64,000 bases of DNA from Branchiostoma floridae (Eukaryota; Chordata; Leptocardii; Amphioxiformes; Branchiostomatidae). Shown in pieces: positions 19,901 to 31,184 of this stretch. The position numbers and the translations under genes were made by a program. The stretch spans positions 20,928,611 to 20,992,610 of the forward strand of contig NC_049986.1 of assembly GCF_000003815.2 (NCBI RefSeq). The letters run 5' to 3'. The number at the start of each line of letters is the position of its first letter. Positions within the stretch are counted from its first letter, which is position 1. The notes below the pieces were generated by a model. It was not told the DNA's origin, did no database searches, and was given only the letters and a program-made list of their open reading frames with translations.

Positions 19901-22900
19901 GATGTGTTTCACATCCATACCGTGAATTCCAAAGCGCGGAATGATTCAGATTCTGAAGTAATTTCAAATCAGTGAAATTACTACAAACATTTCCAGACGG
20001 GTTTCATCGTGAGTGTTATCTGGAACATCAGGAGGAAGTTCAGAAGACAAGACGTCTATAACCCCACCCCAGGGGTGCACGTATCCGGTAAAATCGTGCG
20101 GGGAATCGGCAGACTGAGTCTGCATGACTTCGCAGGACAGGCGCAGTTCTACGTCACACACGCCATGCTGCTCCGCACCACTAACGCCATCTTCCCTGTC
20201 GTCTACAAAATCACAGATGGAGAGGACGAACAGAAACGGCAGGTAGGACAAGATCATGGATGAAAGTATCCAGTTCAACGTTTCAGTGCCAAACTGTGCC
20301 AAAGCTGATTTAGTTGTATTGTGAGGCAAAGGTTATGGATTAAAGCACTGTCAGATGTGGCTGTTAAGGAAAGGCTATCTTGCTTCAAATCCTGCATCTG
20401 ATCCTGATACATCTCATCGTTCCCTATAATATTAAAGCATTGATAAAGTTTTATTCGCAGGTCCACGGTTGGCTGAGCTTCATCCACTGCAGTAACGCAG
20501 ATCCCACCAACAAACCCCGGATTGTCCTGATCGCCAGTCATGCGGACAAGCTAAATGACAAGCAAGCAGGTAAGGTAAATTCGGAGTGTGCCTATGTTGA
20601 AATATGTTACATAGTATACAAGGCTTGATTCTCCTGCTGCTTGGTCAATCTACCCCAGTATTCAACACTCCTGTAACCCTTATAAGTATTCGTGAAATGT
20701 CAATACCGCTTGTACCTGTAGGTCGAAGCCGAGCGACAGCTCTTGTAGAACACTACAGGAAACTGTTCCAGGAGTCACTGATTGTGTCCCAGGAGGTGTT
20801 CCTCATCAACTGCCTTGAAGCGGGGTCTCCTGATTTACAGCGGCTGCGAGAGGTGCTGGCATCATTCAATGACGACATAATGAAGGTACTGACTTTGTAC
20901 CAAAGCCATAATTCTTTTCCTTATCTATAATTGTTTCTGCCGCACTTTTAAGTCTGAATATAGGTTCTCACCAATAGGTGGCGTGGCGGCCTCAAATGTT
21001 TATGACTAAATAATATATTTCTTCATTCTTCAGACTATTCTGTTTCTTGTCTACTTATTTGCGTTTAAAAAGAAAATGTTTCGCTAATTGAGAAAAGAAG
21101 TCACATTTCTATTGCTCCTCACAGCAAAGACCAAAGGTCCCCAAGGTCTGCGTTAAGTTGCTGGCAGAAATTCAAGGCTGGAGGCAGAAGAGGAAGGCGT
21201 TCCCAGTGATGGCATGGCAGGAGTATTTGACATCTATGGTGACGGCAACTTATGGCACCGTCAAGGAACGCATTGTACAGCTGGCGTCATCTTACCTACA
21301 CGACGAGGGGGAGGTAATTTTTTAAGTATCTCTGCTAGTATGACTGTAATACGCGTGGTTAATTCCCGTCACTCTATTTTTCCAGTAACAGCTCATACCA
21401 AATTACTTCAACTGTAGCTTTCTGATAAAGAATAAGCACTATGGCACTCTCTTTGAAGTCATGCAAGGCGTAAAGCATTTTAAACAGTAGAAAAAAAAAC
21501 ATTCCTGTTCATTTTTTTTCTTTTTATTTGCCCCAATTTCTGACTTAGATCATCTCCCTTCGCCATGAAGCCAAATCGTCGGTAGTGCTGGACCCCCAGT
21601 GGTTATTTACATCCGTTTTCGGGCCCCTGCTTGCTCCAGACAACTTCGACAAGATCATTGACAAGATAAATCGGACTGCCGAGGACCACGTCACCCTTGA
21701 GGAGCTTGCCCGTGTCTTCAGTGCCGTTGCCGACATCCCTCTGCTGATCAAACTCCTCCAGGACTTCCAGCTCTGCCACACGTACGACGGTCGCATCTTC
21801 ATCCTCCCAAGCCTGCTGCAGCAGGAGATAAAAGAGGCGGCGTGGTCTCCTGTGTCCAGCAAGGCTGTCTACTTCGGTCTGCAGATCCGATGCCGCACGG
21901 AGATCGACAGCTTCTCGTGCGACCTGTTCCCGCGACTGCAGACGCTGTTGATGCAGGCTCACCCGGACAAGCTCAGTCGGCCTCTCTTGTGGAAGAACAG
22001 CGCCAAATGTACCGACGGGAGGGCCGAAGCGCTGCTGCAGATCACTCAGGACAAGAGACAAATCAACATCTTCGTCAGGAGCAACGATGGCAACAGGGAG
22101 GACTGCAAGTCCATCATGGACCTCCCGAAGGACATGACGTACCGCCTACTCCACGAGACCAGCCCCGGATCCAGGTCACGGGACATGGTGCTCAGCGCCC
22201 TGGACCTCCGGGAACACAGACCGCAGCCTCACGCCTACAGCAGGGAAGAGCTGGAGGCGGCCGCAGCAAAAGGCGAGAACCTCGTCCATCCTCAGAGAAA
22301 CGTCCCGGAAAAGGTCAAGGATCTCCTGCTGCATCCCGGTAACCTAAGAGGTGAGTGTTTACTCCTCCTTTCAGTGAGATGCTGAAGAAAAAGTCTGAAG
22401 TGTCCGTCCAAGATAATGATGAAATCTTGGCTGTTCTCAGACTGGAGCTAGTTTAACCATTACGTTAGATTAAGACGAACACAAATGATTTATACTTATA
22501 AAGCTTCGTCATTCTGTACAAAATCTAAAGTTTTCAAATCATTGTTTCAGGGATTTTCTCTCAGTAGATAACTTGACACACTGTTGAAACTGTTTTATCT
22601 GTCTTGAAAGACGCAGTTTTCTTATTCAAAGTTGGCCAAATAAAAGCAGGAATGATTAGTTCAGTTGATTGAAGTTTATTTGCCTCACGACAGGCATGCT
22701 GGGACGGGTAGCCCGGAAGAGGCCGGAGCTGGTGGAGACCCTACGTCACATCAACCCCATCCTGGACCACCTACGCGCTGATGACGTCATCAACTTGGAC
22801 GAGAACGACCGCATTTGGGCAGCCAGGACTCCCCAGGGTGCAGCGCGCGAGCTGCTGGACATTCTGGAGGCCAAAGGTGAAAGGGCATGTGTCAAGTTTC

Positions 22901-22989
22901 ACTCCGTGCTTAAAACATGTGATAAGTATGCTGCAAGCTTCCTGGTGCAAGAAGAAATGTCTGAGGAGGGGGCTACAGCAAGTTACTAG
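16941..22989 (+). CDS. Ankyrin-Roc-COR-CARD protein (DAPK-like Roco, no kinase)
   Basis: Thirteen exons join in frame to 834 residues: 16941-17039, 17363-17461, 17957-18055, 18568-18666, 19043-19141, 19338-19406, 19693-19827, 19997-20242, 20461-20569, 20722-20885, 21125-21313, 21549-22350, 22694-22989; all introns are GT-AG. Exons 1-5 each encode one 33-residue ankyrin unit (for example DGDTVLHKACEGSHDKIVEL). Exon 7 has the P-loop GDGQVGKT, exon 8 the G3 motif DFAG, exon 9 a G4-like SHAD: a Roc GTPase. Exons 10-12 match the COR region that follows Roc. Exon 13 reads ...ILDHLRADDVINLDE...TPQGAARELLDILEAKG..., which I recognise as a CARD. DAPK1 has kinase-ankyrin-Roc-COR-Death; here the kinase is absent and CARD replaces Death. 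Likely a cytoplasmic GTP-regulated scaffold recruiting CARD partners (inference). Further 5' exons could lie in the gap. Confidence 0.85.
17040..19042 (+). repeat. Tandemly duplicated ankyrin exon-intron cassettes
   Basis: Exons 2-5 are 99-bp, phase 0-0 ankyrin exons, and their introns are also related. Blocks such as CATGGCTTTCCTC, ACTATAGACAT, TGATATTACCAG and TGCTGTGCTACAG or TGCTGTGTTGCAG recur before exons 2, 4 and 5. The repeat unit was therefore exon plus intron, about 0.5 kb, duplicated in tandem. Confidence 0.65.
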
Positions 22990-23814
22990 TAGACTGTTTT
23001 AATCAAGATAATACTAAAGTTTTCTGGCGTACGTTTCATGACTCTGTATTTAGCTTACAACCTGACTACATGCATATTTTAGATAACCCAGTATGTATCG
23101 CTATGTAACTGTGTATTCTTTAATAAGACCATTAGGTGACTTGTGCATTCAGCAGGTATTTATAATTCTATCAATGAATACGTAGATCATGGTATTACTT
23201 ATGTCAATTACGCACTCAGGCTAATCGGTAAGAGGCAATATACATATCGTGAGGCTATTTTGTATCTTATTTGTCAGCTATGGTGAAGGAGTTGCAATAG
23301 AATAACAAAATAGACGCGGCCATATTTACCTGTCTATGTGAGCTAATAAGGTTATATGGAATTTTGTACTCAAGTAGATACAGCTATATTACAAAATAAT
23401 CAAACATACCACCACTGTACTGTCACATATCATATTATTGCATAATGCAACGTGTTAATGACTATAAATCTATGTTGTTGCTCAAATATGCAGCGTTATT
23501 TCAAACTACATTTTAGCATACATTAACTACTACGTTTATGAAGGTTATAAATCCAGGTTAACAGTAGTGAAGTGAAACTTATCTATACAAGTATACTATT
23601 GCTCCGGATATATCTACATAAAAAATACATATATCATCAGAGTAGTCAGCTACTAGTACTATACTATATGGCGCTTCATTATTTCCTTGTCTTTTCCTCT
23701 TTATACTTGCAATTGTAAATGGCCCTCGGGTAAGAACTTGCAAAAACTCATCTATGAATAAATATTTATGCTTTTTAGTAGTGTGATGTGCTTGGTGGCC
23801 ACCCAAAGTTATGT
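22990..23814. other. Intergenic, 3' of the Roco gene
   Basis: Nothing gene-like. It holds a dispersed-repeat fragment, CTTGCAATTGTAAATGGCCC (about 23706-23725) running into TCGGGTAAGAACTTGCAAA. A closely similar fragment occurs at 50817-50854. Confidence 0.5.
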
Positions 23815-24515
23815 ACTACACAATATTCGCAATTGTAATATTTGTATGGTTTTACACGTGTATGCCTTCTTATACGGCTGAAGAGGTAAATTGTTGTGCC
23901 TGCGCAGTAGCCACACTTCTCTCAACTGTAGCATTCGTCACCGGTATGTTTAAACATGTGTTGGATCAAATTACATTTTGTTGCAGATGAATAGTTGAAT
24001 TGGTCACATTTGTAGGGCTTTTGCCTGTATGTGTTCTCATATGTCTGCATAGGTGAGTGCTATGGGCCGTCCTGTATTCGCATTGTCCACAAATGTAGGG
24101 TCTTGTCTACTCTCCAAGCAGAGGAGGCTCTGCCTGTTTTTTTCAACCTAGGTTGGACACAGCCAAAAAATGACAAAATAGAAAGCCCGATAAACGACTA
24201 AAAAATATGTTGAAAAAACAGCCAGAGCCTAACCTCTGCTTGGAGAGTAGGGTCTGTCCCGAGTGTGCTTAGTCAGTCTGTCTAAACTGGCTTTCACAGC
24301 AGTAGAATCGTCACACTGGTCACATTTATAGGGCACCTCTTAAGTACGGTAAGGCTAGACATGTAGCGATTAAGTTGTGTGTTTAACCAAATGTTCGGAC
24401 AGGTGAAACCTCTTAGCCGTCCTGAATCCACACTCCCCACACATGTAGGGTTCACCTTCAGTGTGTTTAACCATATGTTCGAATGAGTGAGCCCTGCTAG
24501 CCGTCCATGCAAAAA
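23815..24515 (-). pseudogene. Zinc-finger pseudogene split by a MITE
   Basis: The minus strand shows about six degraded fingers, for example YMCGECGFRTAKRFHLSEHL and YKCDQFNYSSATKCNLIQHM, with lost cysteines, stops and frameshifts. A MITE at 24107-24250 splits the array. At 24515 the finger sequence stops abruptly and is followed by a block shared with the 5' flank of ZNF D (24515-24960 with 29555-29980), so the N-terminal exon and intron were deleted. It is a sixth member of the cluster. Confidence 0.8.
24107..24250. mobile_element. MITE with perfect 18-bp terminal repeats
   Basis: Ends are CTACTCTCCAAGCAGAGG and its exact reverse complement. The interior has GACAAAATAGAAAGCCCGA. It sits inside a ruined finger linker and is flanked by TAGGGTCT on both sides (24096-24103 and 24248-24255), which may be an 8-bp target duplication. 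Related pieces occur at 2722, 7514, 41004 and, by termini only, 37083. Confidence 0.85.
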
Positions 24516-24960
24516 CAAAACAAAAAGCTGTTAAACCACAGGACTAAATATCCAGACCACCTCCAGTAACACTGTGAGAGACAATCGTCGCTATTTCAAT
24601 CATGTTCATATTGCCATTGTTGACACGAGGAAACAAAGGCGCAGTGGACCCATGCCCTGACCGTGTGCCCCACCCTGGAGTGCAGGTCCTCCGGTAATCA
24701 TTATATTCTGATGGACCAAGGATGATATGGGGTGACATGTGTCAACAGTTTTCTTTTTTTTTTCAGGAGAACAGGCGGATGTCAACCAAATGTTTTAAGT
24801 CAATGAGGCCTTTCTCTGCTAAAAGAACGCAATGAAAAACTGTTCTATCTTGTATGTCTCGTTCCATTTTCATTTGTTTCCACCATTTTCCATCAAAATA
24901 TGGAGGTAACTACGGAGGCTGGTTTAGTGGGACCTACCAACATAAATGCCATCCAGAAAG
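24515..24960. repeat. Block shared with the ZNF D 5' flank
   Basis: Aligns with 29555-29980, e.g. CCACAGGACTAAATATCCAG, GTTCCATTTTCATTTGTTTC and GGTAACTACGGAGG with minor changes. It is best explained as the upstream flank of duplicated ZNF loci. Confidence 0.7.
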
Positions 24961-25245
24961 GTTATCTTTGGGTTTATTTCGCTACAGATCTTCACACAGC
25001 TGTACAACATATCAACCATCTCTAAGTATCTTTAACTTATGCATTCCCACATGGCATACGATTACAAAATCAGTCGAGATTATGCATTGTAACACATTGA
25101 GGTCAAAACTGTCGATATAACAACGGACATACCAAAATGTATAGGTTTGTCCCCAAAGACTACTACGCAGACTATGTTCGTTGTTTATTATGTTTACCTT
25201 CACGGAATGGAACTGTATTCAGGAGAATTGTGTTGACCAATGACT

Positions 25246-25710
25246 GTCTTCTGTTAAGAAACAGCACAATTACTGTACTCGCTTTGCTTCAGGTAGAACT
25301 TTCAAGTTGGACAAACCTAGGACAAACTCCTTGAAAAGAACCTTTAGGTATAGAGCAACATCAATGTGGAACCAGCTGCCTATGGCACTACAGTCTGCCC
25401 AATCTGTAAGATCTTTCAAAAAGGGTCTCTGTGATCTGATCCCCAGTCTGAATTGAAACTTGTAAATAGATCTTGGCTATTCCATCGACTTGTGTATTGT
25501 GTATATATTATGTATTGACTGCTCCTTTTTATGCACTGTGTATATATTGATGGCATGGCTGATTGTTTTTAATTGACATGTATGTAAATAATGATCACTG
25601 TATGTACTAGTATGTTGTCTGTATGAAGTCCAGGAAGATTAGTGGCGTGCCCCAGGGCACGTCACTAATGGATCTTCAAATAAAGTCTCAAAGTCTCATT
25701 GTTTTTGCTG
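25246..25710 (+). mobile_element. CR1/L2-like LINE 3' end, 5'-truncated
   Basis: One frame reads TRFASGRTFKLDKPRTNSLK and then FRYRATSMWNQLPMALQSA, ending SFKKGLCDLIPSLN and a stop at 25454-25456. This is the characteristic C-terminal segment of LINE reverse transcriptases (RYRA..xWNxLP...S..SFKxxL). A 3' UTR of about 250 bp follows and ends AATAAAGTCTCAAAGTCTCA. The 5' part is missing, so it is a dead copy. Confidence 0.8.
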
Positions 25711-25954
25711 CTACGTTTCTTCTTGTTGTTCTCCTGCAAAGGAGGTCGATGACTTGGACCAGACAACTGTCACCATGGTTACTGATAATATAAAGCAGCA
25801 GACACAATCTGGTGTTCAATTACATAATGTAGCAAGAGACGGAACTGAGCTGGAGTGGCTGATCAGTGGTGACCATACACAATTGAATAATCAGAGAAGT
25901 AGTCTCTTAGATTAGTCTCTAACAGACTCACTACACTGGCTATAGGAACAATAG

Positions 25955-26335
25955 ACCTTTCTCACGCGGCGGCCATGATAGATCTAAAACGAGTTCAATG
26001 AGGCAAACAAAAGGCTGTCCATCATAATTAGCAGTTCAACTAATGATAGCCTGCCAATTAGGGAAGCGACCAATAAGTGAAGTCCGTCAGTATTTGCATT
26101 ATTATGTTTTTATTTTGCATCTCTTAAGGGACTATGGGACCAGTCTACACTACTCTAAATTGCTACATTTTTCGGTGCAGAATACTAATTATAATATTTA
26201 TTATTCTATCTTATATCATGAAAATTTGTATGGTTTCGGGGAAAACTAAATGGGACCTGATTTTAGAAATAAGTTTTGTCTGCTTCCCTCATTGACCTCG
26301 TCTTCGATCTATCATGGCCGCCGCGTGAGAAAGGT
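25955..26335. mobile_element. MITE, ACCTTTCTCACGCGGCGG family
   Basis: The first about 60 bp (ACCTTTCTCACGCGGCGGCC ...) are the reverse complement of the last about 60 bp, with minor mismatches. The 380-bp element has no complete reading frame of interest. Confidence 0.85.
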
Positions 26336-26665
26336 GTATAGCTCGCCAGATGAGTGCCAATGCACATTGGTAAATAGAATTGGTAAATGAAGCCGCCACA
26401 GTTGGTGCGGGTGCCCAGAAATCGGCCAAATTGTATACTCTGGCGAAACAAATGAACTAAAACTGATTTTATTTTTAGTATCCATATTGTGGACATGGGT
26501 GACATAAACAACACGAGAAGACATCTCAGACAGCTTTATTAATCGATCACACATTTGTGTTTTGAATCAGCACAGTACATGCATAATCATGCATGATGTA
26601 AGTATAATGTTCTCATATCAAATAACAATTAAGAAATTCTACACAAGTCAGTAGTGACGACATCA

Positions 26666-26820
26666 TTAGCCTCCATAGCAGGCTCTCTGTGGCCTTTTTT
26701 TTTGGCCATTTTTTTGTACTGAATAAGGGGCTAGTAATCAGCAAATGACGGCAATCAGCAACCCAGTACAATTGTATTTTGAGTTTAAAAAGGCCCAAGA
26801 GAGCCTGCTATAGAGGCTAA
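26666..26820. mobile_element. MITE, TTAGCCTC.ATAGCAGGCTC family
   Basis: Inverted terminal repeats of about 35 bp (TTAGCCTCCATAGCAGGCTC and TTAGCCTCTATAGCAGGCTC on opposite strands) enclose about 85 bp. Foldback-like and non-coding. Confidence 0.8.
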
Positions 26821-27310
26821 TAATAGTGTTTCCCAGACATTTGGCTACTCGTAGATAAAGGCAAAGTTTTTCAGCTGTGAATATTAATATTACTTCGTTA
26901 CTAAAACAATAATATGCAGTCCAACATAGAATATTTCCGTCAGAGTAGGGTATACAATATCGATGTTGATAACAGGAAATACAAGTACCTTGGTTATTAC
27001 AATATTAACTACCTATATAAAAAGGGTGCCCAGATGCCTCACTGGAAAGAAAGCCACGTGACTCATATTCCAGGGCATAACCATTAGCCACCAAGTCTCA
27101 GTTCAAAATAGGCTCTCAAGAGAACAACAATGATTCCAAATTTGGTGGATATACATAAATGACATCGTTTGTTTTTTCTACTTAAGCCACTAAATGCAAG
27201 TTATAAGCCACTAAATGCAAGTTATGCCGCTTTCCTCTTAGAAAATAGAGAAATACAAATAATAGCAACAGCCCCTTCATAAAATAGTATGGATATTTAT
27301 GATTATGCAT

Positions 27311-28729
27311 TCATGGCTTTTCAGCAGAGTGTCGTGCTTGGTGGCGATGTAAAGTACCTTTTTGTGCTGCGGAATATTCGCACTGGTCACATTTGTAGGG
27401 CTTTTCACCTGTATGTATTCTCATGTGGCTTGATAGGTGGGATTTCATACCTGTGCGGTAGCCGCACTCATCACACATGTAGGGTTTCTCTCCAGCATGT
27501 TCCAATAAGTGTTGGTCCAAATTACCTTTCCTTACAGCAGAATAGTTACATTGATCACATTTGTAAGGTTTCTCGCCTGTGTGTTTCATCAAATGCTCGG
27601 TAAGAAGAGACCTACGAGCCGTCCTGTACCCACACTCCCCACACATCAAGGGCTTGTCTCCGGTGTGTATAGCCATATGTTGGTCTAAATTGTCTTTCCG
27701 TGCAGCGGAATAGTCACACTGGTCACACTTGTATGGTCTTTCACCTGTATGTGTTCTTATATGTTCAGAAAGGTGAGACTTGCGAGCCGTCCTGTACCCG
27801 CATTCTCCACACATGTAGGGTTTATCTCCAGTATGTTTCAACATGTGTTGATCCAAGTTACCTTTCCATGCAGATGAAAAGTTGCATTGATCACATTTGT
27901 AGGGCTTCTCGCTTCTATGTCTTTTCATATGTTTGGAAAGGTGAGACCTATCGGCCATCCTGAACCCGCACTCCCCACACATGTAGGGTTTGTCTCCGGT
28001 GTGTTTATACATGTGTTGGTTTAAAGTACCTTTCTGTGCAGCAGAATAGTCACATTGATCACACTTATAGGGTCTTTCCCCTGTGTGTGTTCTCATATGT
28101 TTGATTAAGTCAGACCTGTCAACTGTTCTGTATTCACACTCTTCGCACATGTAGGCTTTTTTGCCAGCAGTGTGTTTATAAGAAATGTGTCGGCTTAAAG
28201 CTTTTTTCTCGGTGCTAGAATAGTCGCACTGGTCACACTTATAGGGTTTCATACCTGTATGTTTCCTCATGTGGGTTAGGTTTGACCGAAAAGCTGCCCT
28301 GTATCCGCACTCACCACACATGTAGGGTTTGTCTCCAGTGTGTGTAGTCATGTGTCGGACCAAAGTACATTTCTGCGCAGCAGAATAGTCGCATTGCTGG
28401 CATTTGAACGGTTTCTCACCTGTATGTTTCCTCGTGTGTTTTATCATGTTAGACTTAACATCTGTGCTATACTCACATTTCGTACATGCGAATCGTCCGT
28501 CTGCAGTAATTATTAATTTCATTTCTTGCGCGTCCGCTCGCTCCAAACGACCATGTACAAGTGGATGGTTAGACTTTGTTGCACAAGTTTCCTCGCATGA
28601 GATGCCCTTTAGCTCATGCAGCTGCTGCCACTCAATGTCTAATGTCCCACCGCTGTTTGTCTCTTTCACAGGGTGTGTAGATCTAGATGGCAGTTCGTCC
28701 AAAGCAATCTCGCTGCTTCTCTCGGCCAT
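27311..28729 (-). CDS. C2H2 zinc-finger protein, 14 fingers (ZNF D)
   Basis: 472 residues starting MAERSSEIALDELPS, 2 nt after a TTGTTTTTAG acceptor; the longer in-frame start at 28768 is intronic. The N-terminus to residue 81 carries the shared pattern (ERS.EI..D, WQQ....CEETC). Fourteen fingers follow. Fingers 2-13 alternate CDQCDYS and CGECGYR types. Finger 3 is one residue short in its helix (SNLTHMRKH), and finger 4 has a four-residue spacer between its histidines. The array ends HRHQARHSAEKP with no recognised finger remnants after the stop. It is the most divergent of A-D at the N-terminus but the same family. Predicted nuclear DNA-binding protein. Confidence 0.9.
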   Translation of the reverse strand: MAERSSEIALDELPSRSTHPVKETNSGGTLDIEWQQLHELKGISCEETCATKSNHPLVHGRLERADAQEMKLIITADGRFACTKCEYSTDVKSNMIKHTRKHTGEKPFKCQQCDYSAAQKCTLVRHMTTHTGDKPYMCGECGYRAAFRSNLTHMRKHTGMKPYKCDQCDYSSTEKKALSRHISYKHTAGKKAYMCEECEYRTVDRSDLIKHMRTHTGERPYKCDQCDYSAAQKGTLNQHMYKHTGDKPYMCGECGFRMADRSHLSKHMKRHRSEKPYKCDQCNFSSAWKGNLDQHMLKHTGDKPYMCGECGYRTARKSHLSEHIRTHTGERPYKCDQCDYSAARKDNLDQHMAIHTGDKPLMCGECGYRTARRSLLTEHLMKHTGEKPYKCDQCNYSAVRKGNLDQHLLEHAGEKPYMCDECGYRTGMKSHLSSHMRIHTGEKPYKCDQCEYSAAQKGTLHRHQARHSAEKP

Positions 28730-29280
28730 TTCTAAAAACAACAATGAATTTTGAGGGAAAAACTTCACATAGTTTCTATACGCAAATTTTCAACCCGAAG
28801 CAGTTGTTTGTTTACTGTTTGTTTGTTTATTCATTCGCACAACAAAATACATAAAACAATACAGAAACGAATGCATAAAACAGGTGCAGGAGGGGAAAAC
28901 CGTAAACAGCTTGTACATGTACTATGCCCTCCTCCTCTATACTAAACAAATTGTATGGTAGTCAAAAATAACAAAGAGGAGTAACACAGTTAAATAATAA
29001 ATGTACTAGTAAGGTACTTGTAGTTGTACAGAACAGGATGGCATTTGAGGGTAAAGTTTTATGGCTTAAAGTTTTAATTCTTCAAATAGTCACATTTTCC
29101 CTCCACTTGCACTTAGGATTACATGTATCATTGGGGAATTATGTATAAACTGTATCGTCACCCGTTATCTAAATTTTAGATATGCCCCCCCCCCCCTCCC
29201 CCATAAAACACTCCTGATTCAAACCATCTGCTTTAGAGACGTACAGCACAGTGAATATTAGTGGCACAAAAGAGGCTTAC
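28730..29280 (-). other. ZNF D 5' intron
   Basis: Runs from the coding-exon acceptor to the donor GTAAGCC (29279-29280 on the minus strand). AT-rich, with a short poly-C tract near 29185-29198. No other feature. Confidence 0.6.
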
Positions 29281-29450
29281 CTGTCTACGAAAAGCGTTTA
29301 TAGCTATATGGGGTTGAGGTAAGTTCAAAATTGCCTCAAATCGGAGAGAAAAGCTAGCCCTCGCCTTGCGTGGCTCCTTCAAAATGGCGGGCAAGCCCAC
29401 GGGTCACATCACGGCAAAGGTCAAAGTTGATGAACCTGATTATCCATACT
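29281..29450 (-). promoter_or_regulatory. ZNF D non-coding 5' exon and proximal promoter
   Basis: Ends GTAGACAG followed by GTAAGCC on the minus strand. Carries AAAATGGCGG (29381-29390) and AAAGGTCAAAGTT with ACCTGATTATCCA (29416-29446), the element shared with ZNF A, B and E. Confidence 0.6.
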
Positions 29451-30264
29451 TTGCGTGGCCTGAAATAACAGTTGTAACTTATTATGTACTTACTTTTATG
29501 GATGACATGCTCGGGGGACCCCAAAAGTAATGCTCGCGCACGGGCAAAAGAAAAAAGTTATAGTTAAACAAAAAATGCTGTTTAACCACAGGACTAAATA
29601 TCCAGAACACTCATTCCCGGAATTGGTTTGTCTTAAGTAAGACTGCAAGAGACGATCGTCGCCATTTCAATCATGTTTATATTGCCATTTAAAATTCTGA
29701 TTGACCAGGGATGATATATACGGGGTGACATATGGCCAGTTTTTTGTTGTTGTTAGAACTGGCGGAAATCAATGCGCGCCCGGATGTCATCCATAAGACC
29801 AAGTCAATGTGACCTTACTCTGCCAGTAAAAGAACGCATTGAAAACTCTTCATCACTTGGCTTTGTTCTATATTGCATGTTTCGTTCCATTTCCATTTGT
29901 TTCCACCAGTTTCCATCAAACTACGGCGGTAACTACGGGGGTTGGTTGAGCCTAAATGGGACCTACCAACAAAACATAGAAACGTGAAATATTTCAATTG
30001 GCATTTTATTCAAATGGCACCAGCCCAGGTAAAAAGAAACAATACCAGCTATAGAGACCACAACTCATACTACTGCTGTCCGGCAGATAAGAATAGAGAC
30101 TATAACAATACTGTGCAAACAATGAACCATAAAAGAAATAAACATTAGTGATATGTTTTAGAACTAAAAAAAGTTTCAAAAGTTGTTACATCCGATCCGA
30201 CGGCTGGGTGATCTCAACCGCACTGTACTACCAGTTCGAAATGGAATAGGTCCCCGAGAGTAAG

Positions 30265-30655
30265 TAGCCTGGGTACCATCCGGATAGTAGTTCTGACATT
30301 TAGCATACACTATATACAGTCGCTTCTCGCTCCGACTGTTGTCATACACTATATATACTGTATACGTAAATGCAGAAATGTTCGCGGTAGTTTTATGTTC
30401 GCGGTTTTCGCGGTGGTCACTTCACCGCGAACTTAAAATTACCGCGAACATTTTTCCATTACAGTATGTGACTACAGTCTGTGGCGCTACCGCGAACTTA
30501 ATACCACCGCAAACACTCCATTTTCCCGCTAACGCGAAATAAAATCCTCGCGAACTTAAATACATTTACAGTAGTTGGTTCTCTGCTATTCCAGAAGCAG
30601 AAGACAAGAGAAGCATGTACACGAGCGAACTACTAACCGCATGGTACCCGAGCTA
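30265..30655. mobile_element. MITE (TAGCCTGGGTACC family) with a nested second MITE
   Basis: Outer termini TAGCCTGGGTACCATCCGGA and, inverted at the right end, a decayed version of the same; it is the second member of the family seen at 9803-9961. It is interrupted by a different element at 30356-30574. Confidence 0.85.
30356..30574. mobile_element. Inner MITE rich in TTCGCGGT motifs
   Basis: Starts TACTGTATACGTAAATGC, ends ACATTTACAGTA, and carries repeated, often inverted, GTTCGCGG and CCGCGAAC segments. Located inside the outer MITE, so it is the younger insertion. Confidence 0.8.
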
Positions 30656-31184
30656 AGGAGTAAGTAGTTAACATGTAAGTGAACAAGGGGATGGAACTAC
30701 TTTTAGATTTCACTAAAGGCTATGCAACAGATGTAAATGGCTATAATCATAATATTGTGAACACTTCTAGAATAACAAATATAACATACGCTATTCTACA
30801 ATAAATATAGCATGCAAATGTACGTAACAATAAAAAGGTGAGAAGAACAAAGTAAAAGTTCAGTTATATATAGTTTCATCAGGTTAGTAGATTAAGTAAG
30901 TAGATCAAATGGACGTACATGCAGCCTTCTGCGTTACACAACCATCAATACGCATTGAGGAAGACGACAGATAGTTTGACGGTTGTGTTATGAAGACTAC
31001 ATTAAAAAATAATATTCAGTTGTATGACGTTGAGAGCCAACGTTCGATCCAATTGGCCATGTTGATCATGATCGTTAAAAGGTCCGCTCACTACTTCTAA
31101 CTCCTAGAAATCAGCATGGATATTCCGTCATCTCATCAGGCTTTTTAGTTTGCTTGCTCCCATTTTTAAGCAGTCCGGCATACC

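Larger units (their letters stand above)
25711..27310. other. Intergenic with two MITEs
   Basis: Apart from the inverted-repeat elements at 25955-26335 and 26666-26820 nothing is recognised. A small direct repeat AGCCACTAAATGCAAGTTAT occurs twice near 27185-27224. Confidence 0.5.
29451..31184. other. Intergenic between ZNF D and E
   Basis: Contains the block shared with 24515-24960 (29555-29980) and a nested MITE pair (30265-30655). No gene seen. Confidence 0.55.

Noticed and set aside
21603-22061. 152-residue minus-strand frame and the 166-residue frame at 21842-22342
   Set aside because: Both overlap exon 12 of the Roco gene in other frames; the exon frame is supported by splice phase on both sides and by COR-like sequence.
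27040-27110. Possible tRNA-like sequence upstream of ZNF D 3' end
   Set aside because: An A-box-like stretch is present but there is no matching B box or T-arm.
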